Shown here: positions 46,225 to 55,097 of the stretch, piece by piece
Layout: each line of letters starts with the position of its first letter
How positions within the stretch are numbered: the first letter of the stretch is position 1
Assembly: GCF_003933235.1 (NCBI RefSeq)
Contig: NZ_RWJI01000001.1
Span: 1,494,001 to 1,558,000 of the forward strand
Origin: Sphingorhabdus wooponensis
Lineage (GTDB): Bacteria > Pseudomonadota > Alphaproteobacteria > Sphingomonadales > Sphingomonadaceae
DNA length: 64,000 nt
Reading direction: 5' to 3'
Notes under the pieces: generated by a model
What the model was told of the DNA's origin: nothing
Databases searched by the model: none
Seen by the model: only the letters and a program-made list of their open reading frames with translations
Program-made: the position numbers and the translations under genes

Positions 46225-47589
46225 CTAAAATAGGCGCGCGCCTTGGCGGCGGAGTTCTTGTTGCACGTCGCTAATGTTGACCTCAGAAAAATCGCGATCT
46301 GATTTGACTGCCAACGCCGCGGCTACGCCAGCGCCTTGCCCAGCAACGGCGCAACACATCATGTTGCGGACCGCAGCATGGCTGACCTTATCGCCGCCGA
46401 TCACACGGCCAGCGGTAATCAAATGCCGGACATTTTTGGGTAACATCGACCGGTAAGGCAGATGGAAATAGCGCCCTGTCGTCGGCAATATAAGATAGCC
46501 ATAGCCGTCGATAAATTCCGGAAATATGCCGATGCTATCGTCAAAGCGGCCTTGTTCCATCACATCATCGGCGGTCATATTATACACCGCATCAATCTTG
46601 CGCGTATCGCGAATGCCCAGCGTCATACCAAAGTTGCGCAGCTTAGCATCTTCGCAGCCGGGCATAAACGCTTGCAACGCTGCTATGGCGTGCATCGCCT
46701 GCTTACGCCCCGCCATTTCCCCATGTGTCAGGGCATCGGGGTCTGTGCCGTCCAGATATAAATGACACATGTTGAGATAGGTCAAATCCCCCTGATCCGA
46801 CACTGTGCCCCAAGTGCCAGCCATTGTCTTAACGCTATCGGGTATCAGGCCCGCCTCTAACGCCTTTTGAAAGGGCTTGCGCAAAAAGGGCGAGAACATC
46901 GCATCCTCTTTGCCGCTGGTAATCACTTCCCACTCCCCGCCGACGGCCCAGTCGCCGTAGGTTTGCGGGTCCGCCTTTACGGCGTCAATAAACCGCGTCT
47001 TGTTCACGCCGCACATGGAAAACATGACCGAGACCGACATCATTTCGTCCACGGGGTGCATATGCGTAGGCGCGCCTGCCCGGTGGGCAATGTCGGCATC
47101 CCCTGTTGCGTCAATCACCCGTTTGGCAAGAATCGCTTCACGGCCCGCCTTGCTTTCGACAATGACGCCGCGGATGATATTCCCATCCATGATGGGCGCC
47201 ACACATAGTCGGTGCAGCATGGGAATAACGCCCGCTTCCTCGACAAGCGTATCTGCGACAAATTTGAAGGCTTCGGCATCGAGACTATGGCTGATTGATT
47301 GCGGTTCCGGCATGGCCGCGCCCATCAATTTGGCGCGGTCTTCAAATTCACGCCCGATGCCTTCGCTGTCGATAGTGGCTGGGTGCCGATACCATGCGAA
47401 ACCCTCCACCCCGACCTGCGTGATATTTCCGCCGAAACAGCCATAGCGTTCGAGCAAGGTTGTTTCGACACCCGCCCGCGCCGATGCCAGTGCTGCGGCA
47501 AGGCCACCAGGGCCAGAGCCGACGACGAGAACGTCGGTGTGGCGGATCACATCAATATGGCGGGCTGGCTCAACTATCTTTTCTATCAT
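46225..47589 (-). CDS. FAD-dependent oxidoreductase (FAD_oxidored family)
   Basis: A 454-residue flavoprotein. The N-terminal dinucleotide fold is [21 protein letters not shown] followed by [13 protein letters not shown], and [15 protein letters not shown] is a second FAD contact. This pattern is the pfam12831-type group; its reactions are mostly unknown. It overlaps the choline dehydrogenase gene as ATGA, so it is the third cistron of the bet operon and may act on a choline-derived or osmolyte-derived compound (inference). Confidence 0.85.
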   Translation of the reverse strand: MIEKIVEPARHIDVIRHTDVLVVGSGPGGLAAALASARAGVETTLLERYGCFGGNITQVGVEGFAWYRHPATIDSEGIGREFEDRAKLMGAAMPEPQSISHSLDAEAFKFVADTLVEEAGVIPMLHRLCVAPIMDGNIIRGVIVESKAGREAILAKRVIDATGDADIAHRAGAPTHMHPVDEMMSVSVMFSMCGVNKTRFIDAVKADPQTYGDWAVGGEWEVITSGKEDAMFSPFLRKPFQKALEAGLIPDSVKTMAGTWGTVSDQGDLTYLNMCHLYLDGTDPDALTHGEMAGRKQAMHAIAALQAFMPGCEDAKLRNFGMTLGIRDTRKIDAVYNMTADDVMEQGRFDDSIGIFPEFIDGYGYLILPTTGRYFHLPYRSMLPKNVRHLITAGRVIGGDKVSHAAVRNMMCCAVAGQGAGVAAALAVKSDRDFSEVNISDVQQELRRQGARLF

Positions 47590-49253
47590 CTTTGGGCATC
47601 ATTCCAATTTGGCGCGACGTAAAATGGCGCATTCGACGGGGCGAGCATAGGCTTGCCAAGAATATGATCGGCCGCCTTTTCCCCGATCATGATCGTTGGC
47701 GCATTCAGGTTGCCCGTGGTGATGGTCGGCATCACGCCGCTATCCACCACGCGCAGCCCTTGGACACCGATGACACGCAATTCGGGATCGACCACGGCCA
47801 TCGGGTCGCGTGGGCTGCCCATCTTGCATGTGCAACTGGGGTGCAGCGCGCTTTCGACATGTTCGGCAATGAAGGCGTCAATCTGCGCATCAGTGACGCA
47901 GTCTGCGCCAGGTTGAATCTCACGCCCGCGAAAGGGGGCAAAGGCGGGTTGTTGGAAAATCTCCCGCGTCAGCCGCACACAGGCCCGCATGTCTGTCCAA
48001 TCGTCGGGATGGCTCATATAGTTGAACAAGATTTTGGGCTTGTCGTGCGGATCCGCGCTTTTGAGCGTCACGGTGCCCCGGCTTTTGGAACGCATGGGGC
48101 CGACATGGGCCTGAAAACCATGTTCGGATGCCAGTGACGATCCGTCATAATTGATCGCCATCGGAAAGAAATGATATTGAATATCGGGATATTTGATACC
48201 GGCACGGCTGCGGATAAAGCCACAGCTTTCAAACTGGTTTGACGCCCCCAACCCCGACCGACCCAATAGCCATTGTGCACCGACCATCGCTTTGCCAAGC
48301 AGATTTGCCTTGCCGTACAGAGTGATGGGTTGGGTGCAGGCCATTTGGAAATAAAATTCCATATGATCCTGCAGGTTCGCGCCCACACCGGGGCGGTCGG
48401 CGCGCACTTCTATGCCATGCGCTTTTAACTCCTCTGCGGGACCAATGCCGGAAAGCTTGAGCAGCTGCACCGAATTGATGGGCCCGCCCGACAATATGAC
48501 TTCGCGCCCCGCGTGCACCTGATGCATCTGCCCTGCGCGTTCATACTCCACCCCAATGGCGCGCGTGCCGTCAAAAAGGATGCGCGTCACAAGCGCCTTT
48601 TCTATGACTTTCAGATTGGGTCGCTTGCGCGCTTCGTACAGATAGGCCTTCGCCGCCGAGCAGCGCGTGCCATCCCGCACTGTCATATCCATCCGGCCAA
48701 AGCCTTCTTGGGCATAGCCATTATAATCTTCGGTCAGGCTATAGCCCGCTTGCTGCGCGGCATCGAGCCAGGCCTGATGCAGTGGATTGTCGAGCGGGCC
48801 ATAGCTGGTCGACAAGGGTCCATCGCCGCCGCGATAGGTGTCCCCGCCTTCGGCCCGACCTTCGGCGCGTTTGAAATAAGGCAGTACATCGGCATAGCCC
48901 CATCCAGTTGCGCCTTCCTCTTCTTTCCAATGTTCAAAATCGAGCGCGTTGCCGCGCACATAGACAAGGCCGTTGATGGAGGATGATCCGCCCAGCCCCT
49001 TGCCGCGTGGGCAATTGAGGCGTCGGTTGTTCAAATGCGGCTCCGGCTCGCTTTCATAGCCCCAATTCCACCTTTTGGTGTTCATGGGGTAGGCAAGCGC
49101 GGCGGGCATCTGAATCAAGACCGAGCGGTCACTGCCGCCATATTCCAGCAATATGACCTGATGCGCACCATCGGCGCTCAACCGGTCCGCCAACACGCAC
49201 CCAGCCGACCCTGCGCCAACGATGATATAATCTGCGGCCTCAATAGGGGGCAT
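47586..49253 (-). CDS. betA: Choline dehydrogenase (GMC oxidoreductase)
   Basis: Flavin enzyme oxidising choline to betaine aldehyde; 555 residues. GMC motifs are [18 protein letters not shown] at the start, [38 protein letters not shown] and the C-terminal [13 protein letters not shown] with the catalytic His, then [23 protein letters not shown] 49253 has GGAA eight bases upstream and overlaps the end of the betI-betB fusion gene by 14 bases. Assignment to choline rather than another alcohol rests on this operon context. Confidence 0.9.
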   Translation of the reverse strand: MPPIEAADYIIVGAGSAGCVLADRLSADGAHQVILLEYGGSDRSVLIQMPAALAYPMNTKRWNWGYESEPEPHLNNRRLNCPRGKGLGGSSSINGLVYVRGNALDFEHWKEEEGATGWGYADVLPYFKRAEGRAEGGDTYRGGDGPLSTSYGPLDNPLHQAWLDAAQQAGYSLTEDYNGYAQEGFGRMDMTVRDGTRCSAAKAYLYEARKRPNLKVIEKALVTRILFDGTRAIGVEYERAGQMHQVHAGREVILSGGPINSVQLLKLSGIGPAEELKAHGIEVRADRPGVGANLQDHMEFYFQMACTQPITLYGKANLLGKAMVGAQWLLGRSGLGASNQFESCGFIRSRAGIKYPDIQYHFFPMAINYDGSSLASEHGFQAHVGPMRSKSRGTVTLKSADPHDKPKILFNYMSHPDDWTDMRACVRLTREIFQQPAFAPFRGREIQPGADCVTDAQIDAFIAEHVESALHPSCTCKMGSPRDPMAVVDPELRVIGVQGLRVVDSGVMPTITTGNLNAPTIMIGEKAADHILGKPMLAPSNAPFYVAPNWNDAQR

Positions 49254-51237
49254 CGATTGGTTCCATTGCGACATAGACGCTCTTGAGCTGGGTATAATGT
49301 TCAATCGCCGCCTTGCCATTTTCACGGCCAAGACCCGACTGCTTATTTCCACCAAATGGCATTTCAATCGGGGTGATATTATAGGTGTTTATCCAACATG
49401 TGCCTGCCTCCAACGCCGCGATAACACGATGCGCGCGCGTCAGATTGTTGGTGAAAATACCGGCCGCCAAACCAAATTCGGTGTCATTCGCCCGCGCGAC
49501 AACCTCTACCTCATCCTCGAAATCGAGCACCGCCATGACGGGGCCAAAAATCTCTTCGCGCACAATAGCCATGTCATCGGTGCAGTGCGTGAAGATAGTC
49601 GGCTCGACAAAGGCCCCTTGGGCCATATTGCCATGCACCGCCCGCTTTCCGCCTGTGAGCAAGTTGGCACCCTGCTGCTGACCCAGCGCGATATAGCCCA
49701 AGACCTTTTCCATATGCGCTTGCGAAATCAATGCGCCCATTTGGGTGGCGGGATCGAGCGGATCGCCCATCAATATCGCCTGCGTCCGCGCCTTCAATTT
49801 TGCCAGAAACGCATCACGGACATTTTTATGCACAAAAACGCGGGTCCCGTTGGTGCACACTTCACCCGCCGAATAAAAATTGGCGAGCAATGCGCCCGAT
49901 ACCGCTTCATCCAAATCGGCATCTTCAAAGATGATTAACGCCGATTTTCCGCCCAGTTCAAAGGTAACATATTTCAGCGTGCCTGCCGCGTCGACCATCA
50001 CCTTTTTGCCCGTGCCCACTTCGCCGGTCAGCGATACTTTGGCGATGCCGGGATGAAGGCTCAGCAATCGGCCGGTCTCGGCTTTGCCTTGTACGACCTG
50101 AAACAAACCATCGGGAAGGCCCGCCTCAAGATAGACCTTCTCAAGCTCTATTGCGGTGAGTGGCGTCAGCTCGGCGGGCTTAAAAATCATGGCATTGCCG
50201 CACGCCAAAGCGGGTGCAGATTTCCAACACGCAATTTGTATGGGATAATTCCACGCGCCAATACCCGCAACGACACCCAAGGGCTCCCGCCGGCTGTAGC
50301 CGAATGCACTGCTGCCCAGATCATGATGTTCACCGGCAATGGTGCGCGCAAGCCCTGCATAATATTCGATGCAATCCGCACCAGATAGAATATCGACCGC
50401 GCTGGTTTCTTGAATGGGCTTGCCGGTATCTTGCGTTTCAAGCCGGGCAAGAATGTCATTGCGTTCCACCAACAAAGCAGCAGCGCGATGCAGGATACGG
50501 CCCCGTTCTACACCCGGCGTTTTCGCCCATAGCTTTTGGGCATGGGCCGCGCGGGCGACAGCCTTGTCGACCTCTGCCTGTCCGTCGATGCGAATAGTCG
50601 CAAGCAATTGCCCTGTGGCCGGATTGATTGTGTCAAAATGCGATGCAAGCGGCGCAGGTCGCGTGGTAGACACGTTGCGCGCAATGAAATCAAAAATAAG
50701 GTCGCGCGCCAACCCGTTCTGCAGCGCCACGCCGCCATTCATCGCCGCACGCAGCCAGACACCGTCAATCATGGCCGCTATGGTATGCGCCATTGGCAAT
50801 ATGTCACGCGTGTCGACCAGCTGTCGCAGATCAAATTTCAAATTAGACAACATGCGCTGTTGATGCGCCCTTTGCACGCGGGCCAGTTGCGGTACATGCA
50901 ATGCCTGTCCCCAGAATGACAGCCAAACCCGCGCCATTTCCTCGGAGAAATCATTATGTCCCAAATGCGCGTCCACCAGCGCCTCTATGCGCGCGCGGGG
51001 TCCGGCAGCGAGCCGGAGGCGCGCCGTTGCCTGATGGTTCAACTGCCGCACGACCGTGCGGAAGGCAGCTTCAAGCAAGGCTTCTTTGCTCGTGAAATAA
51101 TGCACTATCAGCGCCGCCGAGATATTAGCATGACGCGCAACTTTATTGAATGTGAATTCAACTATTCCATATTCAGCCAAAACAGCAATTGCCGAAGCAA
51201 TAATATGTTGGCGACGATCAGTTTTAACTTGAGGCAT
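49240..51237 (-). CDS. BetI-BetB fusion: TetR-type repressor joined to betaine aldehyde dehydrogenase
   Basis: One uninterrupted frame of 665 codons. Residues 1-190 are a complete BetI: HTH region [21 protein letters not shown], then [10 protein letters not shown] and [13 protein letters not shown]. After about ten linker residues ([10 protein letters not shown]) the chain passes into BetB at [10 protein letters not shown], lacking only the first twenty or so residues of normal BetB. BetB catalytic residues are present: Glu in FELGGKSAL (about 427) and Cys in [11 protein letters not shown] (about 461), plus EIFGPVMAV. No ATG or ribosome site is seen at the junction. A BetI-like palindrome lies upstream. 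The product would both oxidise betaine aldehyde and bind DNA. Confidence 0.9.
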   Translation of the reverse strand: MPQVKTDRRQHIIASAIAVLAEYGIVEFTFNKVARHANISAALIVHYFTSKEALLEAAFRTVVRQLNHQATARLRLAAGPRARIEALVDAHLGHNDFSEEMARVWLSFWGQALHVPQLARVQRAHQQRMLSNLKFDLRQLVDTRDILPMAHTIAAMIDGVWLRAAMNGGVALQNGLARDLIFDFIARNVSTTRPAPLASHFDTINPATGQLLATIRIDGQAEVDKAVARAAHAQKLWAKTPGVERGRILHRAAALLVERNDILARLETQDTGKPIQETSAVDILSGADCIEYYAGLARTIAGEHHDLGSSAFGYSRREPLGVVAGIGAWNYPIQIACWKSAPALACGNAMIFKPAELTPLTAIELEKVYLEAGLPDGLFQVVQGKAETGRLLSLHPGIAKVSLTGEVGTGKKVMVDAAGTLKYVTFELGGKSALIIFEDADLDEAVSGALLANFYSAGEVCTNGTRVFVHKNVRDAFLAKLKARTQAILMGDPLDPATQMGALISQAHMEKVLGYIALGQQQGANLLTGGKRAVHGNMAQGAFVEPTIFTHCTDDMAIVREEIFGPVMAVLDFEDEVEVVARANDTEFGLAAGIFTNNLTRAHRVIAALEAGTCWINTYNITPIEMPFGGNKQSGLGRENGKAAIEHYTQLKSVYVAMEPIDAPY

Positions 51238-51254
51238 AAGCTGGCGTATCAAAC

Positions 51255-51272
51255 ATTGAACGCTTATTCAAT
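51255..51272. promoter_or_regulatory. Putative BetI operator
   Basis: Inverted repeat ATTGAA-N6-TTCAAT located 18 bases upstream of the fusion gene start. The half sites resemble the BetI boxes described for choline genes (ATTGAAC...GTTCAAT form, from memory). Its place in the promoter region of the gene whose product has the BetI DNA-binding domain suggests autoregulation. Confidence 0.6.
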
Positions 51273-51300
51273 ATCAGCCGTCAGATAGGCTGAATTTGGG

Positions 51301-51879
51301 TTATGACACGCGCTGTTCGGTAGTCATCAAACCCTTTGCCAGCGCCGCGAGCGCCAGCGCGATGATCAAGTGATAGGCATGCCAAGATACCGCCTCATCC
51401 ATCCACGTCGCACGGCGGATGAACAATGTATTGGCAAGCATCACGGCACAGGCAACAGGCACAAGCCATGAAGGCTGCGATAGGCTCGGACGCACAATCG
51501 AAGCCGCACATGCAAGCATAAGGGCCAGCAAGAATAAGGGACCCAGAAAGGGAGGCGCGAACCAGAAGATTGCCAACGCAACGGTGAGTATAAAGGCAAT
51601 TATTACTATCCCGTTTCGGCCCTTCGGCGGGAACAGATAATGCGCCAAAATCGCGAAGGCCCCGGCAAGGCCCAAATATTGCGACGCGCCGGAATGCAAC
51701 GCGGCCAACGCATCCTGCAAGCCGCCGCCAAAGCGCACCACGCCAATACTGGCCGCCACCCCGAAACACGCCATGGCAAATGCAGGCAAAACCTTAATGT
51801 TTCGCCAAAGCGCATGCCCTGCAAATAAGGTGACGAGCACGATGGCCGCATCCGATAATGCGTAATGGGCAGGCATCAT
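51301..51879 (-). CDS. Small polytopic membrane protein, function unknown
   Basis: A 192-residue protein with about six hydrophobic helices (for example AIVLVTLFAGHALW, YLGLAGAFAILAHYLF, GIVIIAFILTVALAIFWF, LVPVACAVMLANTLFI) and a His-containing final helix (AYHLIIALALAALAKG). I do not recognise the family. It overlaps the upstream sterol-desaturase-family gene as ATGA, so the two are co-translated and probably act together. It ends 64 bases before the betI-betB start and on the same strand. Confidence 0.7.
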   Translation of the reverse strand: MMPAHYALSDAAIVLVTLFAGHALWRNIKVLPAFAMACFGVAASIGVVRFGGGLQDALAALHSGASQYLGLAGAFAILAHYLFPPKGRNGIVIIAFILTVALAIFWFAPPFLGPLFLLALMLACAASIVRPSLSQPSWLVPVACAVMLANTLFIRRATWMDEAVSWHAYHLIIALALAALAKGLMTTEQRVS

Positions 51880-52811
51880 GCTCTCGGCAATGGCGCGATT
51901 GCATCATTATGGGGCAGCAAACCCGCCTCACGTTTAATATCCGCTGATGTCAAACGTGATCCATCATGGCTCCAGCCGGGCGGCGCAAAAATATAACAAA
52001 ATCTTTGCCACATACTTAGGCCGCGCTGCGTCGCATCTTGCACGATGCCAACATATTCATGCGTTAAGATGGTGACGGGATTGAATGTCTCCAGATTTTT
52101 GACCAAGCCATAATCAACGGGCACAGCCCGATCTTCCTCCACAAATGTGCCAAACATGCGATCCCAAATGATCAGCGTGCCGGCAAAATTCGAATCTAGA
52201 TATTCTGGATTTCGTCCATGGTGCACACGGTGGTGGCTCGGTGTGTTGAAAATAAATTCAAACCATCGTGGTAAACGGTCGATCGTCTCGGTGTGGAGGA
52301 AGAATTGGTAGGTGGCATTCAGGACGCCACAAAAAATAACCAACACCGGATCAAAGCCGATTAAAATCAGCGGAATTTTCAGCATCATCGTGCCGGTAAA
52401 ATGTTTCATCCAACTTTGGCGCAGCGCAATGGGCATGTTAAAATTGGTGGATGAATGATGCACTACATGCATGGCCCAACCCCACCGGACGCGGTGGCAA
52501 ATGCGATGGTGCAGGTAGAACCGCAGATCATCGAGGACAAAGCACAATAAAAACGACCCCCAAGTGATGGGAATGTCGCCAATGGCAAAGGGAGCTGCGG
52601 CAAACAAAGCGCCAGTAGTGATAAAGGCAAATATCGCGTTAACAGGGTCACTAGCGAGCCCCAGAAAAATTGAGAGCGCGGAGTCTTTCAACGGCACATC
52701 GCCCTTGCGTTTGAATACGCGAATAGCGCCCAGTTCGAGCAATATGCCCAGTGCAAAAGCAGCAAGTGCGATTACAACCCAATTTTGATTGATGAACTGC
52801 CCTATGGTCAC
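51876..52811 (-). CDS. Sterol desaturase/fatty acid hydroxylase superfamily protein
   Basis: Membrane di-iron oxygenase, about 311 residues. The three histidine clusters are HHRICH, HVVHHSS and, further on, HHRVHHG, plus FLHTE; hydrophobic segments precede and separate them. The overall order resembles alkylglycerol monooxygenase-like members as well as sterol desaturases; the substrate is not known. GTG 52811 is chosen because GGGAGAG lies six bases upstream; ATG 52826 and TTG 52853 are in-frame alternatives. Divergent from a LysR gene. Confidence 0.85.
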   Translation of the reverse strand: MTIGQFINQNWVVIALAAFALGILLELGAIRVFKRKGDVPLKDSALSIFLGLASDPVNAIFAFITTGALFAAAPFAIGDIPITWGSFLLCFVLDDLRFYLHHRICHRVRWGWAMHVVHHSSTNFNMPIALRQSWMKHFTGTMMLKIPLILIGFDPVLVIFCGVLNATYQFFLHTETIDRLPRWFEFIFNTPSHHRVHHGRNPEYLDSNFAGTLIIWDRMFGTFVEEDRAVPVDYGLVKNLETFNPVTILTHEYVGIVQDATQRGLSMWQRFCYIFAPPGWSHDGSRLTSADIKREAGLLPHNDAIAPLPRA

Positions 52812-52901
52812 ACGTTTCTCTCCCATTATTAATAACGGGAATAAGCGGATCAAAAATTTATAAAATTGAATAATAAATGCATATTATGTAATTATTGGAA
52901 C

Positions 52902-53789
52902 ATGAATATAAATTTGAACAGACTATCCCGGTTCGTCGCCGTATATCGCCACAAAAGTTTTAGCCGGGCCGCAAATGAGCTTGGCATGACACATTCGGCA
53001 CTCACCAAATCGGTCCAAATGCTCGAACAGGAACTGGGCGCAGAATTGTTTAACAGGACCACGCGCAATGTTGTCCCCACCGATGCTGGCAACCGCCTTG
53101 CGCAAAGGGCTGAGGAGCTTTTGGCTTTAGCCGATCAAATCGGCGATGAGGTCTTATCCGGCACACGACATTTGCGGCTTATTGTCGGACCCGCCGTGAT
53201 GGAAGCATCCTTAGCGCCAGCCCTCACCTCCTTTTACAAGGCATATCCCGACATTCGCGTGACCGCGGAGACCCTTCCTTTAGATATCGCCGCGGACCGG
53301 TTGCGCCAACGCGAAGCGGACATGTTGCTTTTTCATTCCACGAGCGTGAGCGCTATTCCCGAACAGCGGTTGTTTCATATCCATAAGATAATCGACGAGG
53401 CCTATGTTGCCGTGATGCGCCAAGACCATCCAGCGCTACAAGGGACCTTTGGCACAGATGAAATGCTGCAGTATAAATGGGCCATTCCCGGCTATGATAG
53501 AAACTACCGCTCCGCTATTCCGTCAGACATAGAGGAAAAATATCGACGGTCGGGCTTCCCGCATTACCGCGTTCTCAGTCTGGTGTCGTGTCTCGCTCTG
53601 GTCGCGGAAAGCGACATGATTACCTTATTGCCTGCATCCTTTGCTCATCGCGAGGCACGTGCGCTTAACTTGAGTGTCATGCCCATGCCGTTGAGCGACG
53701 GCGCGCGCTATGATGTGAGCGCCATCACGCTTCGAAATGCTAATCCTGATCCTGTGGTGCAAGCGTTGAAAAACACTTTTGCTATGTAA
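52902..53789 (+). CDS. LysR-family transcriptional regulator
   Basis: A 295-residue regulator. The N-terminal winged helix is MNINLNRLSRFVAVYRHKSF and AANELGMTHSALTKSVQMLE, followed by ELFNRTTRNVVPTDAG, all standard; the rest is a periplasmic-binding-fold effector domain. ATG 52902 is used because the recognisable domain begins there. It is divergent from the sterol-desaturase/membrane-protein pair with about 90 bp between them, so it probably controls that pair. Confidence 0.9.
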   Translation: MNINLNRLSRFVAVYRHKSFSRAANELGMTHSALTKSVQMLEQELGAELFNRTTRNVVPTDAGNRLAQRAEELLALADQIGDEVLSGTRHLRLIVGPAVMEASLAPALTSFYKAYPDIRVTAETLPLDIAADRLRQREADMLLFHSTSVSAIPEQRLFHIHKIIDEAYVAVMRQDHPALQGTFGTDEMLQYKWAIPGYDRNYRSAIPSDIEEKYRRSGFPHYRVLSLVSCLALVAESDMITLLPASFAHREARALNLSVMPMPLSDGARYDVSAITLRNANPDPVVQALKNTFAM

Positions 53790-53849
53790 AAGGATGCTGG
53801 CTAAATTTCCGCGCGGCGACAAACATCGTTCGCATCTGCATTGCCCGTT

Positions 53850-54158
53850 TTATTTGCTCTCGCGATACGCGACGGCCTCTACCTCAACCATAGCATCGGG
53901 AACAACCAAGTCCGATACAATCGTTGAACGTGTGGGATAGGGCTCTGCAAAATATCCGCGATACACCAAGATAAAATCGGTCATATAATTGGCATCGGTG
54001 ATCCAAGCGGTCACCTTCACAACATCAGACAATTCCAGACCTGCTGATTTCAGGACGGCCTCAAGGTTAGCCAGGGCTCGGCTTTGAATTTGGAAAAATG
54101 GCATAATCGTCAGATGGTTGACGATAGGAGTAAAATAAGGGACAACGCAAGTCGACAA
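53850..54158 (-). pseudogene. 5'-truncated RidA/YjgF-family gene
   Basis: The C-terminal two-thirds of a RidA (enamine/imine deaminase) protein is recognisable: SRALANLEAVLKSAGLELSDVVKVTAWITD, then FILVYRGYFAEPYPTRSTIV and MVEVEAVAYRE, with the substrate Arg in RSTI present. The first 40 or so residues of a normal RidA (GPYSQA and SGQIP motifs) are missing; the sequence ahead (CVVPYFTPIVNHLTIMPFF) does not resemble them and no such motif is found in nearby frames. It is probably a decayed remnant, although a short product from 54158 or the internal ATG cannot be excluded. Confidence 0.7.
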
Positions 54159-54193
54159 CAGCTTAACTTCAAATTCAGGCGTGAGGAAATGCG

Positions 54194-55057
54194 ATGCACG
54201 TCAATGCCCCAGACAATGACATGGACATTAAAATGGCATCCAAGGGGTGTACAATTCTTCTTGTCGACGACGATCCGGCGTGCCTTGATGAATATTGTGA
54301 TGCGATAGCGAATTTAGGATACGCCGTGCGATCTGCTTCGAGCGCACCTGACGCATTGAAACAAATCGCCGAATCTCCGGAAATCGGCGTGGTCATGACC
54401 GACCTTGAAATGCCGACCATGGATGGCATTTCATTATTGTCTGAGATTTCCAACCGTTTCTCCCCACATCGCCCCATTGTTACCTTATTGCTGACCGCAC
54501 ATTCGGACTTGGAAGTTGCGACCAAAGCGATGCAGTCGCAAGCAACAGATTTGCTCACAAAGCCTGTGTCGACTGAACAATTGGCCGAAGCATTACGTAG
54601 GGCATCTGGGCATTATTTTGCGACAGCCTATCGGTTCCAGATCACAGCGCTAACCAAGCGGCTTGATCCGCCCATCTTGCGCGAAAGCACCTCAAGACAG
54701 GATATAAAACCAACCGAAGAAGAGCTTCAGGCGTTCACACGCATGCTGTTAAAGTTCCAGCACAGCAAAGCCAAATTTTTTGATTCGGCAGTGCTGACGG
54801 GGCCATCATGGGAAATATTGCTGGATATTACGGAAGCCACTTTGCGTGGAGAGGCTGTGCCAGCCTCCAGCGCATCAGCCTCAACACATGTTCCGCTCAG
54901 CACGGCGTTACGCCATGTCAATAATCTGGTTGAGGCGGGCCTCGTCCAGCGATGGACGGACCCAAATGATAAGCGGCGCACTTTATTAAAGCTGCAGCCC
55001 CATGCCGTCAGTACAATGCAGCGTTATTTGGAAACCGCTTGGAAATTGCAACCATGA
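54194..55057 (+). CDS. Receiver-domain regulator with MarR-like winged helix
   Basis: A 287-residue response regulator. The receiver (about 18-135) has acidic pair DDD in ILLVDDDPA, phosphoacceptor Asp70 in VVMTDLEMP, Thr101 and Lys123 (LTKP). The C-terminal half contains a winged-helix domain (LSTALRHVNNLVEAGLVQRWTDPNDKRR) that is clearly related to the separate regulator at 57.7 kb. GAGGA stands seven bases ahead of ATG 54194. It converges with the H-NOX-associated kinase, so it is the likely output regulator of that kinase (inference). Confidence 0.87.
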   Translation: MHVNAPDNDMDIKMASKGCTILLVDDDPACLDEYCDAIANLGYAVRSASSAPDALKQIAESPEIGVVMTDLEMPTMDGISLLSEISNRFSPHRPIVTLLLTAHSDLEVATKAMQSQATDLLTKPVSTEQLAEALRRASGHYFATAYRFQITALTKRLDPPILRESTSRQDIKPTEEELQAFTRMLLKFQHSKAKFFDSAVLTGPSWEILLDITEATLRGEAVPASSASASTHVPLSTALRHVNNLVEAGLVQRWTDPNDKRRTLLKLQPHAVSTMQRYLETAWKLQP

Positions 55058-55097
55058 AGCGTGGAGAGCTTGCCCCGCGCCCGCGCAAAACATCGCG

